From Candidatus Fibrimonadaceae bacterium (GTDB lineage Bacteria; Fibrobacterota; Fibrobacteria; Fibrobacterales; Fibrobacteraceae), in the NCBI GenBank assembly GCA_031281345.1, contig JAITFN010000027.1, positions 1 to 57,855 on the forward strand: DNA of 57,855 nucleotides. The letters run 5' to 3'. This document shows positions 6,675 through 15,915 of this stretch, in pieces (within the stretch, counting starts at the first letter, position 1; each line of letters opens with the position of its first letter). The notes beneath the pieces are model-generated. The model saw only the letters and a program-made list of their open reading frames with translations, was not told where the DNA came from and made no database searches. The position numbers and the translations under genes are program-made.

Positions 6675-9470
6675 ATGAAGCAAAATAGATTCATCATATT
6701 TTCCGTTGTGCTGTTTTTAGCAATTTTTATAGCGGGAAGTGGGATTTTTATCTTTTTTATGCAACAAATTATACGAACAAACAAGGGCAATGAGTTAATT
6801 CAACTACTGGAAATTGAACAAATAAAGCTGGAAACATCGGTAAATAGCGAAATAGCCATTGCTCTTAAAATGGCAAACTCTCCTTTGATACAACATTATT
6901 TTGCCGATCCAGAAAATCCTGAGCTCAAAAAAATAGCTTTTGAAGAAATAGCCGCCTATAGAAAAGCATTTGCGGCAAACTCGGTTTTTTGGGTGAACGA
7001 TAAAGACAGAATATTTTATTCAGACGACAATGAGCCTTATTTTGTGGATGTAAAAGACTCAAATAACTACTGGTATTTAATGACTCTCAACGAAACCGAA
7101 AGGTATAATTTCAATATCAACTACAATCCAGACATTAAGGTGACAAACCTATGGATTAATGCACCTGTTTTTGATAGCGAGCACAAAGCCATTGGCATTT
7201 TGGGAACAGGAGTGAATCTTTCGGAATTTGTGAACACATTGTATAAAAGTTACACCAGTAAAGCAGAGCTTTATTTTTTCAATGTTCTTGGGGAAATTAC
7301 CGGTGCAAAAGATGTTGAGTTGGTAGCTTCTAAAAAACAAATTAACGAAGAATTAAGCGAAGAAGGTTTTGATATTGTTGCTCTCGCAAAAAATCTTAAA
7401 CCAGACGAAGAGCAAACTTTAGATACTAAATTTGGGAGAATTGCCATAGGCACAGTTCCTTTGCTCGGCTGGTATTCTGTGGCACTTATGCCAGACGGCA
7501 TGAGCGATTATAAAACAAATATGACAGGATTATTTATAGCTATGATGTTGGCAATGGCTATAATTTTTGTGATATTCAATATATTTATTTCTGGGCTTCT
7601 TAAACCGTTGCACAAAACAATGGAAGATTTAAAAGCTGCTTCAAAAGCCAAGAGTGATTTTTTAGCTAGAATAAGCCATGAAATAAGAACTCCTATGAAC
7701 GCTATAACTGGCATGGCAGAACTAGCCTTGCGCGAGCACATACCAGATGCTGCTCATGAGCATATTATCACAATTAAGCAAGCCGGAGCCAATCTTTTAT
7801 CTTTAATCAACGACCTTCTTGATTTTTCAAAAATAGAGAGTGGCAAGCTGGAAATAATCCCTGGCAACTACCAATTTTCTTCACTGATACACGATGTGGT
7901 GAGCATTATTAAAATGCGTGTTGTTGACTCAGATATAAGTTTTGTTGTGAATATAGACTGCAATATTCCCAATTATCTTTTGGGAGACGAAACTAGAATA
8001 AGACAGGTACTGCTCAATGTATTGAACAATGCTGTGAAATACACAAAGAAAGGTTTTGTTTCCCTTTCTGTGAATGGGGAAATAGTAGAAGACACAGTCT
8101 TTTTAACCATAGATGTAGCAGACAGCGGCGATGGCATAAAGCAAGAAGATATAGAGAAATTGTTTGGCGAGTTTGTGCAAGTTGATTTGGCATCTCACAA
8201 AGGCGTTGAAGGTACAGGACTTGGTCTTGTGATAACAAAAAAACTTGTGAATGCTATGGGTGGAGATATAAACGTTCAGTCGGAGTATGGCAATGGTAGC
8301 ACATTTACCATTAAGCTTTCGCAAAAAATATGCTCACCCGAGCCTTTGGCATCTGTAGAAAAATCAGAAGCGAAAAGTGTTCTTGTTTATGAACCTAATG
8401 AAATATACGCAGATTCCATAATTTGGACTGTGAACAATTTGGGTGTGACTTGCCATAAAATTAAAAACGATGATTCTTTGCGTGAAAAATTGCAAGATAA
8501 AGACCATACATTTTTGTTTGTTTCTTATCCCCTGCTTAAAAATGCCAAAGCAATAGTAAAGGAACTTAAATCAAAAACAGAGATAATTTTATTAACAGAA
8601 TTTGGCCATGTGCCCTCAGACATAAATTTGGATATATTGTCTATGCCTGCGTACGCCATATCCGTTGCTAATATATTGAACGGCATATTTGACCATTTTT
8701 CTTATAGTTCAAATGAAAGTATTTCTGTGGTGCAGTTTAGTGCACCCAAGGCTAGAATTTTAATTGTTGACGACATAGGCACAAATTTAAAGGTAGCCGA
8801 GGGCTTGATGCTGCCTTACAAGATGACGATTGATTTGTGCTTTAGCGGCGAAGAGGCAATTGAGGAGGTAAAGAAAAACGCCTACGACTTGGTGTTTATG
8901 GATCACATGATGCCAAATATGGATGGCATTGAAGCCACAAAGCTCATAAGGGAAATGGGCAATGGAAATCCGCATTATGCAAATCTGCCGATAATTGCAT
9001 TGACTGCCAATGCGGTTGCAGGTACAAAAGAGATGTTTTTAGCAAACGGATTTAATGACTTTTTGTCAAAACCAATAGATACCGCTAGGCTCAATGTTAT
9101 TCTAGGGAGATGGCTTCCAAAAGAAAAGCAAGAAAAATTGAACGCAGATACAATGGAAGTAGAGGTAGAAATAGAAGGCTTGGATGTAATGAAAGAGATG
9201 GCTGTGCTTACCACTTTTCATAAAGACGGGTTAAAGAAAATAAGAGAAATAAAAAAGTGCCTAGAAACAAATAACTATCATTTGTACGCAAGTTATATGG
9301 ATGCGTTAAAGAATTCCTGCGCAAATCTTGGGGCTTATGACTTATCTGAGCAAGCAGAGGCTTTGGAAGCTGCGGGTAAACAGGAAAATTCTAAATTTAT
9401 TGACTCAAATAACCTTCAATTTTTAATATCTTTGAAGATACTGTTAAACAATATTAAAAAGGTAATGTGA
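6675..9470 (+). CDS. Hybrid histidine kinase 1, with degenerate Hpt domain
   Basis: A 931-residue membrane sensor kinase. The start is set at ATG 6675; a TTG at 6669 is in frame and overlaps the previous stop. Order: TM1 (about 7-29), a periplasmic Cache-like sensor (about 35-275, with NNYWYLM and APVFDSEHKAIGILGTGV), TM2, HisKA with His335 in SHEIRTPMNA, HATPase (NVLNNAVKYTKKG, DSGDGI, GTGLGL), a receiver-like domain lacking a phospho-Asp, a true receiver with Asp743 in VFMDHMMP, and a C-terminal Hpt-like domain. In this last domain the position of the phospho-His is Asp876 (MDALKNS), and about a dozen residues present in the paralogue are missing. The family role is signal-dependent phosphorelay. 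The next gene, a paralogue, overlaps its stop (TGATG). Confidence 0.9.
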   Translation: MKQNRFIIFSVVLFLAIFIAGSGIFIFFMQQIIRTNKGNELIQLLEIEQIKLETSVNSEIAIALKMANSPLIQHYFADPENPELKKIAFEEIAAYRKAFAANSVFWVNDKDRIFYSDDNEPYFVDVKDSNNYWYLMTLNETERYNFNINYNPDIKVTNLWINAPVFDSEHKAIGILGTGVNLSEFVNTLYKSYTSKAELYFFNVLGEITGAKDVELVASKKQINEELSEEGFDIVALAKNLKPDEEQTLDTKFGRIAIGTVPLLGWYSVALMPDGMSDYKTNMTGLFIAMMLAMAIIFVIFNIFISGLLKPLHKTMEDLKAASKAKSDFLARISHEIRTPMNAITGMAELALREHIPDAAHEHIITIKQAGANLLSLINDLLDFSKIESGKLEIIPGNYQFSSLIHDVVSIIKMRVVDSDISFVVNIDCNIPNYLLGDETRIRQVLLNVLNNAVKYTKKGFVSLSVNGEIVEDTVFLTIDVADSGDGIKQEDIEKLFGEFVQVDLASHKGVEGTGLGLVITKKLVNAMGGDINVQSEYGNGSTFTIKLSQKICSPEPLASVEKSEAKSVLVYEPNEIYADSIIWTVNNLGVTCHKIKNDDSLREKLQDKDHTFLFVSYPLLKNAKAIVKELKSKTEIILLTEFGHVPSDINLDILSMPAYAISVANILNGIFDHFSYSSNESISVVQFSAPKARILIVDDIGTNLKVAEGLMLPYKMTIDLCFSGEEAIEEVKKNAYDLVFMDHMMPNMDGIEATKLIREMGNGNPHYANLPIIALTANAVAGTKEMFLANGFNDFLSKPIDTARLNVILGRWLPKEKQEKLNADTMEVEVEIEGLDVMKEMAVLTTFHKDGLKKIREIKKCLETNNYHLYASYMDALKNSCANLGAYDLSEQAEALEAAGKQENSKFIDSNNLQFLISLKILLNNIKKVM

Positions 9471-12250
9471 TGTTTGAAAAAATAAAAGAAATATTCGGAA
9501 AATACAAGATGATCATGATGGCTCACGGCGATGAGTCCAGCCGTGAAACTTTAGAGGGCGAGTTAAACTACGAAGCGAGTTCGCTTTTCTTTGTGGTGCT
9601 AATATGCATGTTTGCGTGGTTGCCTTATATTCAGAACGACCTTGTATTGCACCCGTATCCGGTATTTGCGGTTTGCATTAGAATTGGACTAAGTATTGTA
9701 AGTATTTTATTGGTAATCTTGAAATCTACAAAGCGTTTCATGTACCGTCCCGATATATTGTTGAAAATATTGATACTTTATCTTTATATCAGTTCCACGT
9801 TAATTACGGCTACATCTGGTCCGTCTGCTCCCTCGTATATCGGCGGTTTTTGCGTTGTAATGATGATATCCACTTTTTCGCCTTTTACTATAAAATGGAA
9901 AGTCATAAACATTTTATATTCACTTGTGCTGTTTATAGCAGTATCAATCTATACCGGAATGGACTATACAAATCCTGCCATTATATATTCCCTTAACGAT
10001 TTATTTTCTGCGTTTTGCATAAGCTCATTTGTTGTCTATATTGCAAATGATGTAAAAATCAAATCGTGGAAGCGGCGTCAAAATTTATTTAAGTTGCTGA
10101 CGATGAACGAAGAGCTCGCTCTCAAAGCAGAAAACGCCTCTAGAGCCAAAAGCGATTTTTTAGCAAAAATGAGCCACGAAATACGTACGCCGATGAATGC
10201 TATAATAGGTATGTCAGAGCTAGCCTTGCGCAAAGATATGCCAAACAACGTGCGTGAAGATGTTATAATAATAAAACAGTCTGGTGTGAATCTTTTATCA
10301 ATAATAAACGACATTCTAGATTTTTCAAAGATAGAGAGCGGCAAGCTGGAAGTAGTTAACTCCGATTATCTGTTTTCTTCGCTGATAAACGATGTGATAA
10401 GCATTATCAGAATGAGGGTTATAGATTCCAGGCTTCGTTTTGTGGTGAATTTGGATGGCAGCATACCAAATGCGCTTTGTGGAGACGAAACGAGAATTAG
10501 ACAGGTGCTGCTAAATATACTGAGCAACGCGGTGAAATACACCAAAGAAGGCTTTGTGTCTTTTTCTGCCAGTGGTGAAATTATAGACGACAACGTGATT
10601 TTAACAATAGATGTTACAGACAGCGGAATGGGCATTAAACCAGAGGATATGGGAAAACTGTTCGGTGATTTTGTTCAGTTTGATTTGTCTGCGAATAAAG
10701 GTGTTGAAGGCACGGGTCTTGGACTTTCCATAACCAAAAGCCTGATTAATGCAATGGGCGGGGATATAAATGTTACGAGCGAATATGGCAAAGGCAGTAC
10801 TTTCACCATAACACTTCCGCAAAAAATTCGCTCTCTTGATCCTTTGGCTAAGGTGGAGAATCGCGAAGACAAGAGCGTGCTTGTATATGAGCCTTTGCAG
10901 ATATACGTAGATTCAATAATTTGCGCCATAGACACTATGGGTGTGTATTGCACGTATGCGACCGATGAGGAAACATTCCGAGCAAAACTAACAGAAAGAG
11001 ATTATTCCTTTTTGTTCGTTGAATTTCTTTTGTTGGATGATGTTCGCAAAATTATGATGGAAATTGGCTCCAAGGCTCAAATAGTGCTTATAGCAAACTT
11101 TGGAGATGCCATAGCAGACAGGAATTACAGCGTTCTCTCTATGCCTGTGCATTCCATATCGGTAGCCAATGTTCTGAACAATGTTTCTGAGAATTTCTCT
11201 TACAACGCAAGCGAAACCATAATTAAGTTTATCGCACCCAAAGCAAGGGTTCTTGTTGTTGATGATATAAGCACAAACCTCAAAATATGCGAAGGATTGA
11301 TGCTTCCTTACAAAATGCACGTGGATTCGTGCCTTAGCGGCGCAGAGGCCATAGAATTGGTGAAAAAGAATGAATACGATGTTGTGTTTATGGACCATAT
11401 GATGCCGGAGATGGATGGTGTTGAAGCAACAAGGCACATAAGGGAATTGGGGAGCGAAGATGCGCGTTATTCTGACTTGACCATAGTAGCATTAACTGCC
11501 AATGCTGTGTCTGGTGTGGAAAAAATGTTTCTCTCCAATGGTTTTAGCGATTTTATGTCTAAACCAATAGACACAAAAAAATTAGATACTATGTTGGAGA
11601 AATGGATACCAAAAGAAAAGCGGGAAAAAGCTAGCGAAGAAATCAAAACCGATATTGACTCTGAGGTAAAGGTAAAAATAGATGGGATGGATGTTAAGAA
11701 AGGAATATCCATGACAGGCGGAACTTTTGAAAGCTATGCGCAAGCTTTATCTGCCTTCCATAAAGACGGGTTAAAGAAAATAGAAGAAATCAAAAAATGC
11801 TTGGAAACGGATAACTATCCTTTATATACCACCTATGTCCACGCATTAAAGAGCGCATCTGCAAGCCTTGGCGCAGCTGATTTGTCTGAGCTGGCAAAGG
11901 TATTGGAAATAGCAGGCCGGCAAGAAGATTCCTCATTTATAAGATTGCACAATCCAAATTTCTTAATATCTTTGGAAACGATTTTAAACAATATAGGCAC
12001 TGCCTTGGGCGGCTTGAAACAAGAAACCTCCTCTGATTTTGAAATGTTGAAAAGTGAACTTTGTAAATTAAAGGAAGCATTTGATGCTTTTGACTTTGGT
12101 GCCATTAATGACATAACAGGGAATTTGCAAAAATTTACCCAAGCACCAGAAATAGGGGAAACCTTAGAAAGCATTTTGCAAAACACTGTTATCGGCGAAT
12201 ACGAAAAAGCCGGAGCAACAATAGACACTTTGCTAAAGGAGGTAGAATGA
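9470..12250 (+). CDS. Hybrid histidine kinase 2, with intact Hpt domain
   Basis: A 926-residue paralogue of the preceding kinase with a different sensor. ATG 9470 overlaps the previous stop and has AAGG at good spacing; a GTG at 9467 is the alternative. The N-terminus (about 35-195) holds five or six membrane helices with no large periplasmic loop. Then come HisKA with His236 (SHEIRTPMNA), HATPase (NILSNAVKYTKEG, DSGMGI, GTGLGL), a receiver-like domain without acceptor Asp, a receiver with Asp642 (VFMDHMMP), and an Hpt domain with His791 in VHALKSASASLG. An extra C-terminal stretch of about 80 residues follows. From HisKA to the receiver the two kinases are highly similar, which points to tandem duplication with sensor exchange. 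Its intact Hpt may serve both kinases. Confidence 0.9.
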   Translation: MFEKIKEIFGKYKMIMMAHGDESSRETLEGELNYEASSLFFVVLICMFAWLPYIQNDLVLHPYPVFAVCIRIGLSIVSILLVILKSTKRFMYRPDILLKILILYLYISSTLITATSGPSAPSYIGGFCVVMMISTFSPFTIKWKVINILYSLVLFIAVSIYTGMDYTNPAIIYSLNDLFSAFCISSFVVYIANDVKIKSWKRRQNLFKLLTMNEELALKAENASRAKSDFLAKMSHEIRTPMNAIIGMSELALRKDMPNNVREDVIIIKQSGVNLLSIINDILDFSKIESGKLEVVNSDYLFSSLINDVISIIRMRVIDSRLRFVVNLDGSIPNALCGDETRIRQVLLNILSNAVKYTKEGFVSFSASGEIIDDNVILTIDVTDSGMGIKPEDMGKLFGDFVQFDLSANKGVEGTGLGLSITKSLINAMGGDINVTSEYGKGSTFTITLPQKIRSLDPLAKVENREDKSVLVYEPLQIYVDSIICAIDTMGVYCTYATDEETFRAKLTERDYSFLFVEFLLLDDVRKIMMEIGSKAQIVLIANFGDAIADRNYSVLSMPVHSISVANVLNNVSENFSYNASETIIKFIAPKARVLVVDDISTNLKICEGLMLPYKMHVDSCLSGAEAIELVKKNEYDVVFMDHMMPEMDGVEATRHIRELGSEDARYSDLTIVALTANAVSGVEKMFLSNGFSDFMSKPIDTKKLDTMLEKWIPKEKREKASEEIKTDIDSEVKVKIDGMDVKKGISMTGGTFESYAQALSAFHKDGLKKIEEIKKCLETDNYPLYTTYVHALKSASASLGAADLSELAKVLEIAGRQEDSSFIRLHNPNFLISLETILNNIGTALGGLKQETSSDFEMLKSELCKLKEAFDAFDFGAINDITGNLQKFTQAPEIGETLESILQNTVIGEYEKAGATIDTLLKEVE

Positions 12251-12621
12251 ACATAGAGCAGCGCATTGAAGAATTTACATTGGAAGGTAAAAATTTCGTT
12301 TATTATGATTTATCTGATTTTAAAACAAATGATGAATTTTTAGAATTTACCCAAGTGGCTAAGGATCGTATAACCAAATATGCCGAACATTCTCTGTACA
12401 CCATAACAAACATAAGAGATGTGAAATTTGATTCAGAAACTAAAAACATAATAGCAGACTGGATGGAGCACAATAAGCCTTATGCAAAATATGGTTCGGT
12501 AATAGGTTTTGACGGCATAAAGAAAATTATGGTTAATGCCATATTCAAACTATGCGGCAGAAAAAATATGACTTTTTCTTCAAACAAGGAAAAAGCTATT
12601 GAATTTCTGTTGAAACAGTAA
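12247..12621 (+). CDS. Small STAS/SpoIIAA-like protein (tentative)
   Basis: A 124-residue soluble protein whose ATG overlaps the stop of the second kinase (ATGA), so it is translationally coupled and belongs to the signalling operon. The pattern of a beta strand (NFVYYDLSDF), a helix, a second strand (YTITNIRDV) and a further helix and strand (VIGFDGIKKIMVNAIFKLCG) resembles the STAS/SEC14-like small proteins often found beside sensor kinases. I cannot identify a phosphorylatable Ser with confidence. Its last 26 bases overlap the end of folP on the other strand. It may be an adaptor or an additional input to the relay. Confidence 0.6.
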   Translation: MNIEQRIEEFTLEGKNFVYYDLSDFKTNDEFLEFTQVAKDRITKYAEHSLYTITNIRDVKFDSETKNIIADWMEHNKPYAKYGSVIGFDGIKKIMVNAIFKLCGRKNMTFSSNKEKAIEFLLKQ

Positions 12622-13387
12622 ACAGAGCTGCAAGTGCTTCTTTTGTTTCTAAAACATCGTGCACACGCAAAACTTTAACGCCTTTTTGAGCGGCTATTAT
12701 GCCGCAAACGATGCTTGGGACAAGGCGGTTGCTATTTTCCAAACCTTCTATTTTTGGAATAAAACTTTTTCTTGAAACGCCCAGCAGCACAGGGTATTCA
12801 GTTTGGCAAAGAGCGTTTATGTTTGATATTAGCGCAAGATTTTCTTTTTGTGTTTTTCCAAAACCAATGCCGGGGTCTATGTATATATTTTTTATTCCTT
12901 TCTCCTTCAGCAAGTCAGCACGTTTTAAGAGATAATTTTTCACATCTTGAAGAGAACACGTACCGCCTGCATATTTAAGCGTGTGTTGGAGAACGGCATC
13001 TGCTTTTGTGCTTGCTATTGTTTTGAGCATTTCGGGGTCGTGTTCCATTGCGGAAATATCGTTTATCATATTTGCCCCAGCCTTTACCGCCTGCAATGCG
13101 ACATTTGCTTTTGTTGTGTCTATGGATATTTGAAAATTTTTTCTGCTACGCTCTTTTGCAAGCATTTCTATAACAGGAATCACCCTTGCAAGTTCTTCTT
13201 CTTCTGAAATGGGTTCAAAGCCTGGTCTTGTGCTTTCTCCGCCTATGTCTAAAATATCCGCACCATCGCTCAAGAGTTTCAATGCGTGTTCAAAAGCGAG
13301 TTCTTTCGTGTTATATTTGCCCCCGTCAAAGAAACTATCTGGGGTGCAGTTTATTATGCCCATTATTTGGGGGGATGTTGAGTTCAT
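12596..13387 (-). CDS. folP: Dihydropteroate synthase
   Basis: A 263-residue enzyme of folate synthesis that joins 6-hydroxymethyl-dihydropterin diphosphate to p-aminobenzoate. Conserved segments in order: MGIINCTPDSFFDGG, DIGGESTRPG, ISIDTTKANVA, MINDISA, IDPGIGFGKT, LLGVSRKSFI and LRVHDV. Length is normal. It follows the GNAT gene by seven bases on the same strand and converges with the STAS-like gene with a 26-bp overlap. No Shine-Dalgarno is obvious; the start is chosen from the conserved MGIINCTPD near the N-terminus. Confidence 0.95.
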   Translation of the reverse strand: MNSTSPQIMGIINCTPDSFFDGGKYNTKELAFEHALKLLSDGADILDIGGESTRPGFEPISEEEELARVIPVIEMLAKERSRKNFQISIDTTKANVALQAVKAGANMINDISAMEHDPEMLKTIASTKADAVLQHTLKYAGGTCSLQDVKNYLLKRADLLKEKGIKNIYIDPGIGFGKTQKENLALISNINALCQTEYPVLLGVSRKSFIPKIEGLENSNRLVPSIVCGIIAAQKGVKVLRVHDVLETKEALAALFTVSTEIQ

Positions 13388-13394
13388 TTGGTAC

Positions 13395-13952
13395 TTACCT
13401 ATTTGCGTAAGAATCCATTAGCAAGCCGTTGCTATACGGTTTCAAGTCGTATTTCATTATACGAGTTTGTTTTTCTGCATCTTTATCTGATAAGAACGTA
13501 AATCCATTTTTTTTACCATAGAAATCTAAAATTTCTGGTTTATTATAGGCATCCACAGTCAAAAATCTACAGCCTGTTTTGTTTGTTGAAACAAAAAACC
13601 ATTTTATGTAATCCATCATTTGCGTGCCAATGCCTTGCCCTTGGAATTCTTTATTCACTCCAAATCGCCCTATCTTTACTGCTGGATAAAAACTATATCT
13701 TTTGCCTTCTGGCAAATTTTCTTTGAATGTATCAGTTCTTACAGCGTCATTTGAAACAGTAAAAAAAGAAACGGCTAATTTGCGTAAGTCATCATAAAAA
13801 AAGTAAGTTACTCCAATAAGTTCTTTTTTGTGAGGAATTGCATCTTTTAGGAAAAATTCTGTAAGGTCAGCATCTCCACAGTCAAATTCATATTTGTCCT
13901 GAGCTTCAAGAGTTTTAAAGGAATAATCAAAAAGATTATATTGCAACGCCAC
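13395..13952 (-). CDS. GNAT acetyltransferase, TacT-like toxin candidate
   Basis: A 185-residue GNAT-fold acetyltransferase. FDCGDADLTEFFLKDA near the N-terminus resembles the FxCG...L..FL...A segment of TacT-type toxins, and IGRFGVNKEFQGQGIG is the acetyl-CoA binding motif A (Q-x-x-G-x-G/A form). FYGKKNGF closes the fold. TacT toxins acetylate aminoacyl-tRNA. The gene overlaps the end of a small upstream gene by 17 bp, the geometry of a two-gene toxin-antitoxin operon. An ordinary peptide or metabolite acetyltransferase cannot be excluded. Confidence 0.8.
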   Translation of the reverse strand: MALQYNLFDYSFKTLEAQDKYEFDCGDADLTEFFLKDAIPHKKELIGVTYFFYDDLRKLAVSFFTVSNDAVRTDTFKENLPEGKRYSFYPAVKIGRFGVNKEFQGQGIGTQMMDYIKWFFVSTNKTGCRFLTVDAYNKPEILDFYGKKNGFTFLSDKDAEKQTRIMKYDLKPYSNGLLMDSYANR

Positions 13953-14124
13953 CGAATAGGTCTCTCATATTTGGATTTCGTTTCATTACAGCATTGAATA
14001 TATCTCTACCTCTACGTATTTCCTCTGCCGAAACTCGCTTCCCTTCGCTTTCGTCCAATTCCTTGTAAAAACGCAAGGCATCCTCACCTTCTAGCACAGG
14101 TGTTGCCATTATTGGTAAAGCCAT
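13936..14124 (-). CDS. Small acidic protein, putative antitoxin of the GNAT gene
   Basis: A 62-residue protein (MALPIMATPVLEGEDALRFYKEL...) with a short N-terminal strand and an acidic helical middle part. It overlaps the downstream GNAT gene by 17 bp and has a GGAGAA ribosome binding site. Short proteins of this PxLxGEDAxRF type are found before toxin-like genes, so I infer an antitoxin role. It is not the ribbon-helix-helix protein usually paired with TacT. A TTACTATATTT promoter box lies 23 bases upstream. Confidence 0.6.
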   Translation of the reverse strand: MALPIMATPVLEGEDALRFYKELDESEGKRVSAEEIRRGRDIFNAVMKRNPNMRDLFGGVAI

Positions 14125-14147
14125 AAAATTCTCCTCTTTCTCATATT

Positions 14148-14158
14148 AAATATAGTAA
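14148..14158 (-). promoter_or_regulatory. Candidate -10 box of the GNAT toxin-antitoxin/folP operon
   Basis: Minus-strand TTACTATATTT, 23 bases before the ATG at 14124, followed by a GGAGAA ribosome binding site: a leadered use of the box. Confidence 0.55.
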
Positions 14159-14163
14159 TATAC

Positions 14164-14598
14164 TCAACCCCATTTATCTACCCCAGGTATAGTCTCCGCA
14201 AGAGTTACCTTGTGTTCCCTAAGTTTATCAAGGGCTGCATTAATCTCTTCTACCTTGAAAAACATTATCGCTTCTTCACCTTTTCTTGGAATAAAAGAAT
14301 AAAAATACTCTATGTTGATGTTTTCTTTTTCAAACACGGTGAGAAGATTTGCAAGACCGCCGGGGTGGTCTTCCACAACAACGCCGATAAGGTCAACCAA
14401 ATTCACTGTGAAGCCCGCTTTTTTCAATACATTTATCGCATTGCCGTTATCTCGCGTAATCATTCTCAAAATGCCAAAATCCTCTGTATCGCCAACTGAT
14501 ACCGCACACACATCTATACCCGCTTCGCTAAGTACATTGATTGGCTTGTAAGCCTGACCAGGCACGTTTTCAATTAAAACGGAAATTTGCTTTATCAT
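14164..14598 (-). CDS. Tandem ACT-domain protein
   Basis: A 144-residue protein of two ACT repeats: the first begins KQISVLIENVPGQAYKPINVL, the second VNLVDLIGVVVEDHPGGLANLL. ACT domains bind amino acids. Stand-alone tandem ACT proteins are typical companions of phenylacetate-CoA ligase and indolepyruvate oxidoreductase genes, where an aromatic or branched-chain amino acid is probably sensed. It starts one base after the stop of the ligase gene, with a GAGGAG ribosome binding site inside the ligase 3' end, so the two are co-transcribed. Confidence 0.88.
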   Translation of the reverse strand: MIKQISVLIENVPGQAYKPINVLSEAGIDVCAVSVGDTEDFGILRMITRDNGNAINVLKKAGFTVNLVDLIGVVVEDHPGGLANLLTVFEKENINIEYFYSFIPRKGEEAIMFFKVEEINAALDKLREHKVTLAETIPGVDKWG

Positions 14599-14599
14599 A

Positions 14600-15904
14600 T
14601 TAAATTCTCCTCTTATCGATTACTCTAACAGCTTTGCCTTGGCTACGTTCTATTGTCCCTCGGCTCACAAAATGGATTTTCGCACTTATGCTAATTGCGC
14701 TAGACACATTTTTCTCTAACAGGTTTTTAAGATTTTGAAGGTTTTTCACCTCATCGCTGAATAATTCATCCTTTATTTCCACTTGGATTTCTATCTTGTC
14801 AAGGTTATTCACGCGGTCCACAATAATCATATAATGCGGTTCTATCTCTTTTACCGAGAAAAGCGCGCTTTCAATTTGCGAGGGGAACACGTTTACGCCG
14901 CCAATAATTAGCATATCATCGCTTCGCCCTATGATTCTTGTCATTCTAATATGTGTGCGACCGCATTCGCACGGCTCTTCAATCAAGGAGCAAAGGTCGC
15001 GTGTGCGGTAACGGATTAAAGGCATTCCGGTTTTGCTTATTGTTGTGAATACAAGTTCGCCTTGTTCGCCGTTTTTCAATGGTTCAAGTGTTTCTGGGTC
15101 AATTATTTCTGGCAAAAAATGGTCTTCCCATATATGCGCTCCGCATTGGTGCTCACATTCTATTGAAACGCCAGGTCCTATTATTTCACTTAACCCATAA
15201 ATATTATAGGCTTTAATCCCAAGCCTCTCTTGAATTTGCGTGCGCATTTCCTCAGACCAAGGTTCAGCACCGAAAAATCCCTGTTTTAGACTAAAATCAG
15301 AGATTTTATAGCCTTCTTTTTCCATTTCATCTGCCAAATAAAGTGCATACGAAGGTGTGCAGCACAGGGTGGATACTTTGAAATCCTTAAACATCTGTAA
15401 TTGCCTTTTTGTGTTTCCGCTAGAGGCAGGTATGGTAAGCGCGCCTAGGAGTTCGCTGCCATAATGAGCACCAAGCCCGCCTGTGAACAGCCCATAGCCA
15501 TAAGCGACGTTAATGATACTGCTATGCGAACAACCGCCTGCTGTAAAGGAACGTGCCATTACGGCAGACCAAATATCTATGTCGTTTTGGGTATAACCTG
15601 CAACGGTGAGTTTGCCCGTTGTGCCACTTGATGCGTGGACACGCACTATATCGTTCATAGAGGCACTGAACATACCATAAGGGTAATTATCGCGCAAGTC
15701 TTGTTTTGTGGTGAAAGGAAGTTTTTTCAAGTCGCTCAGGCTCTTTATATCCGCAGGTTTAATGCTGGATTCGTCTAGCTTTTTGTGGTAAAAATCGCAT
15801 TTTTCATAAACATATTCTAAAAGCGTTTGCAATCTTTCGAGTTGCAATTTTTCAAGAAATTCACGTGGCAGTGTTTCAAATTCCCTTTCGTAATAATTCG
15901 TCAT
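14600..15904 (-). CDS. paaK: Phenylacetate-CoA ligase
   Basis: A 434-residue AMP-forming ligase of the PaaK type. Visible are the phosphate-binding loop [32 protein letters not shown] and the C-terminal [20 protein letters not shown], all typical. It would activate phenylacetate or a related aryl acid to its CoA ester. Beside indolepyruvate:ferredoxin oxidoreductase and an aminotransferase it fits either conversion of aromatic amino acids to aryl-CoA esters, or, in gut bacteria that assimilate arylacetates, the reverse route by reductive carboxylation. It has an AAGGAG ribosome binding site and a candidate promoter inside the end of the upstream gene. Confidence 0.93.
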   Translation of the reverse strand: MTNYYEREFETLPREFLEKLQLERLQTLLEYVYEKCDFYHKKLDESSIKPADIKSLSDLKKLPFTTKQDLRDNYPYGMFSASMNDIVRVHASSGTTGKLTVAGYTQNDIDIWSAVMARSFTAGGCSHSSIINVAYGYGLFTGGLGAHYGSELLGALTIPASSGNTKRQLQMFKDFKVSTLCCTPSYALYLADEMEKEGYKISDFSLKQGFFGAEPWSEEMRTQIQERLGIKAYNIYGLSEIIGPGVSIECEHQCGAHIWEDHFLPEIIDPETLEPLKNGEQGELVFTTISKTGMPLIRYRTRDLCSLIEEPCECGRTHIRMTRIIGRSDDMLIIGGVNVFPSQIESALFSVKEIEPHYMIIVDRVNNLDKIEIQVEIKDELFSDEVKNLQNLKNLLEKNVSSAISISAKIHFVSRGTIERSQGKAVRVIDKRRI

Positions 15905-15915
15905 GGGTTGTCTCC

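Noticed and set aside
6669-6675. TTG 6669 as start of hybrid kinase 1
   Set aside because: ATG 6675 is two codons downstream and equally placed; the TTG offers no extra conserved residue.
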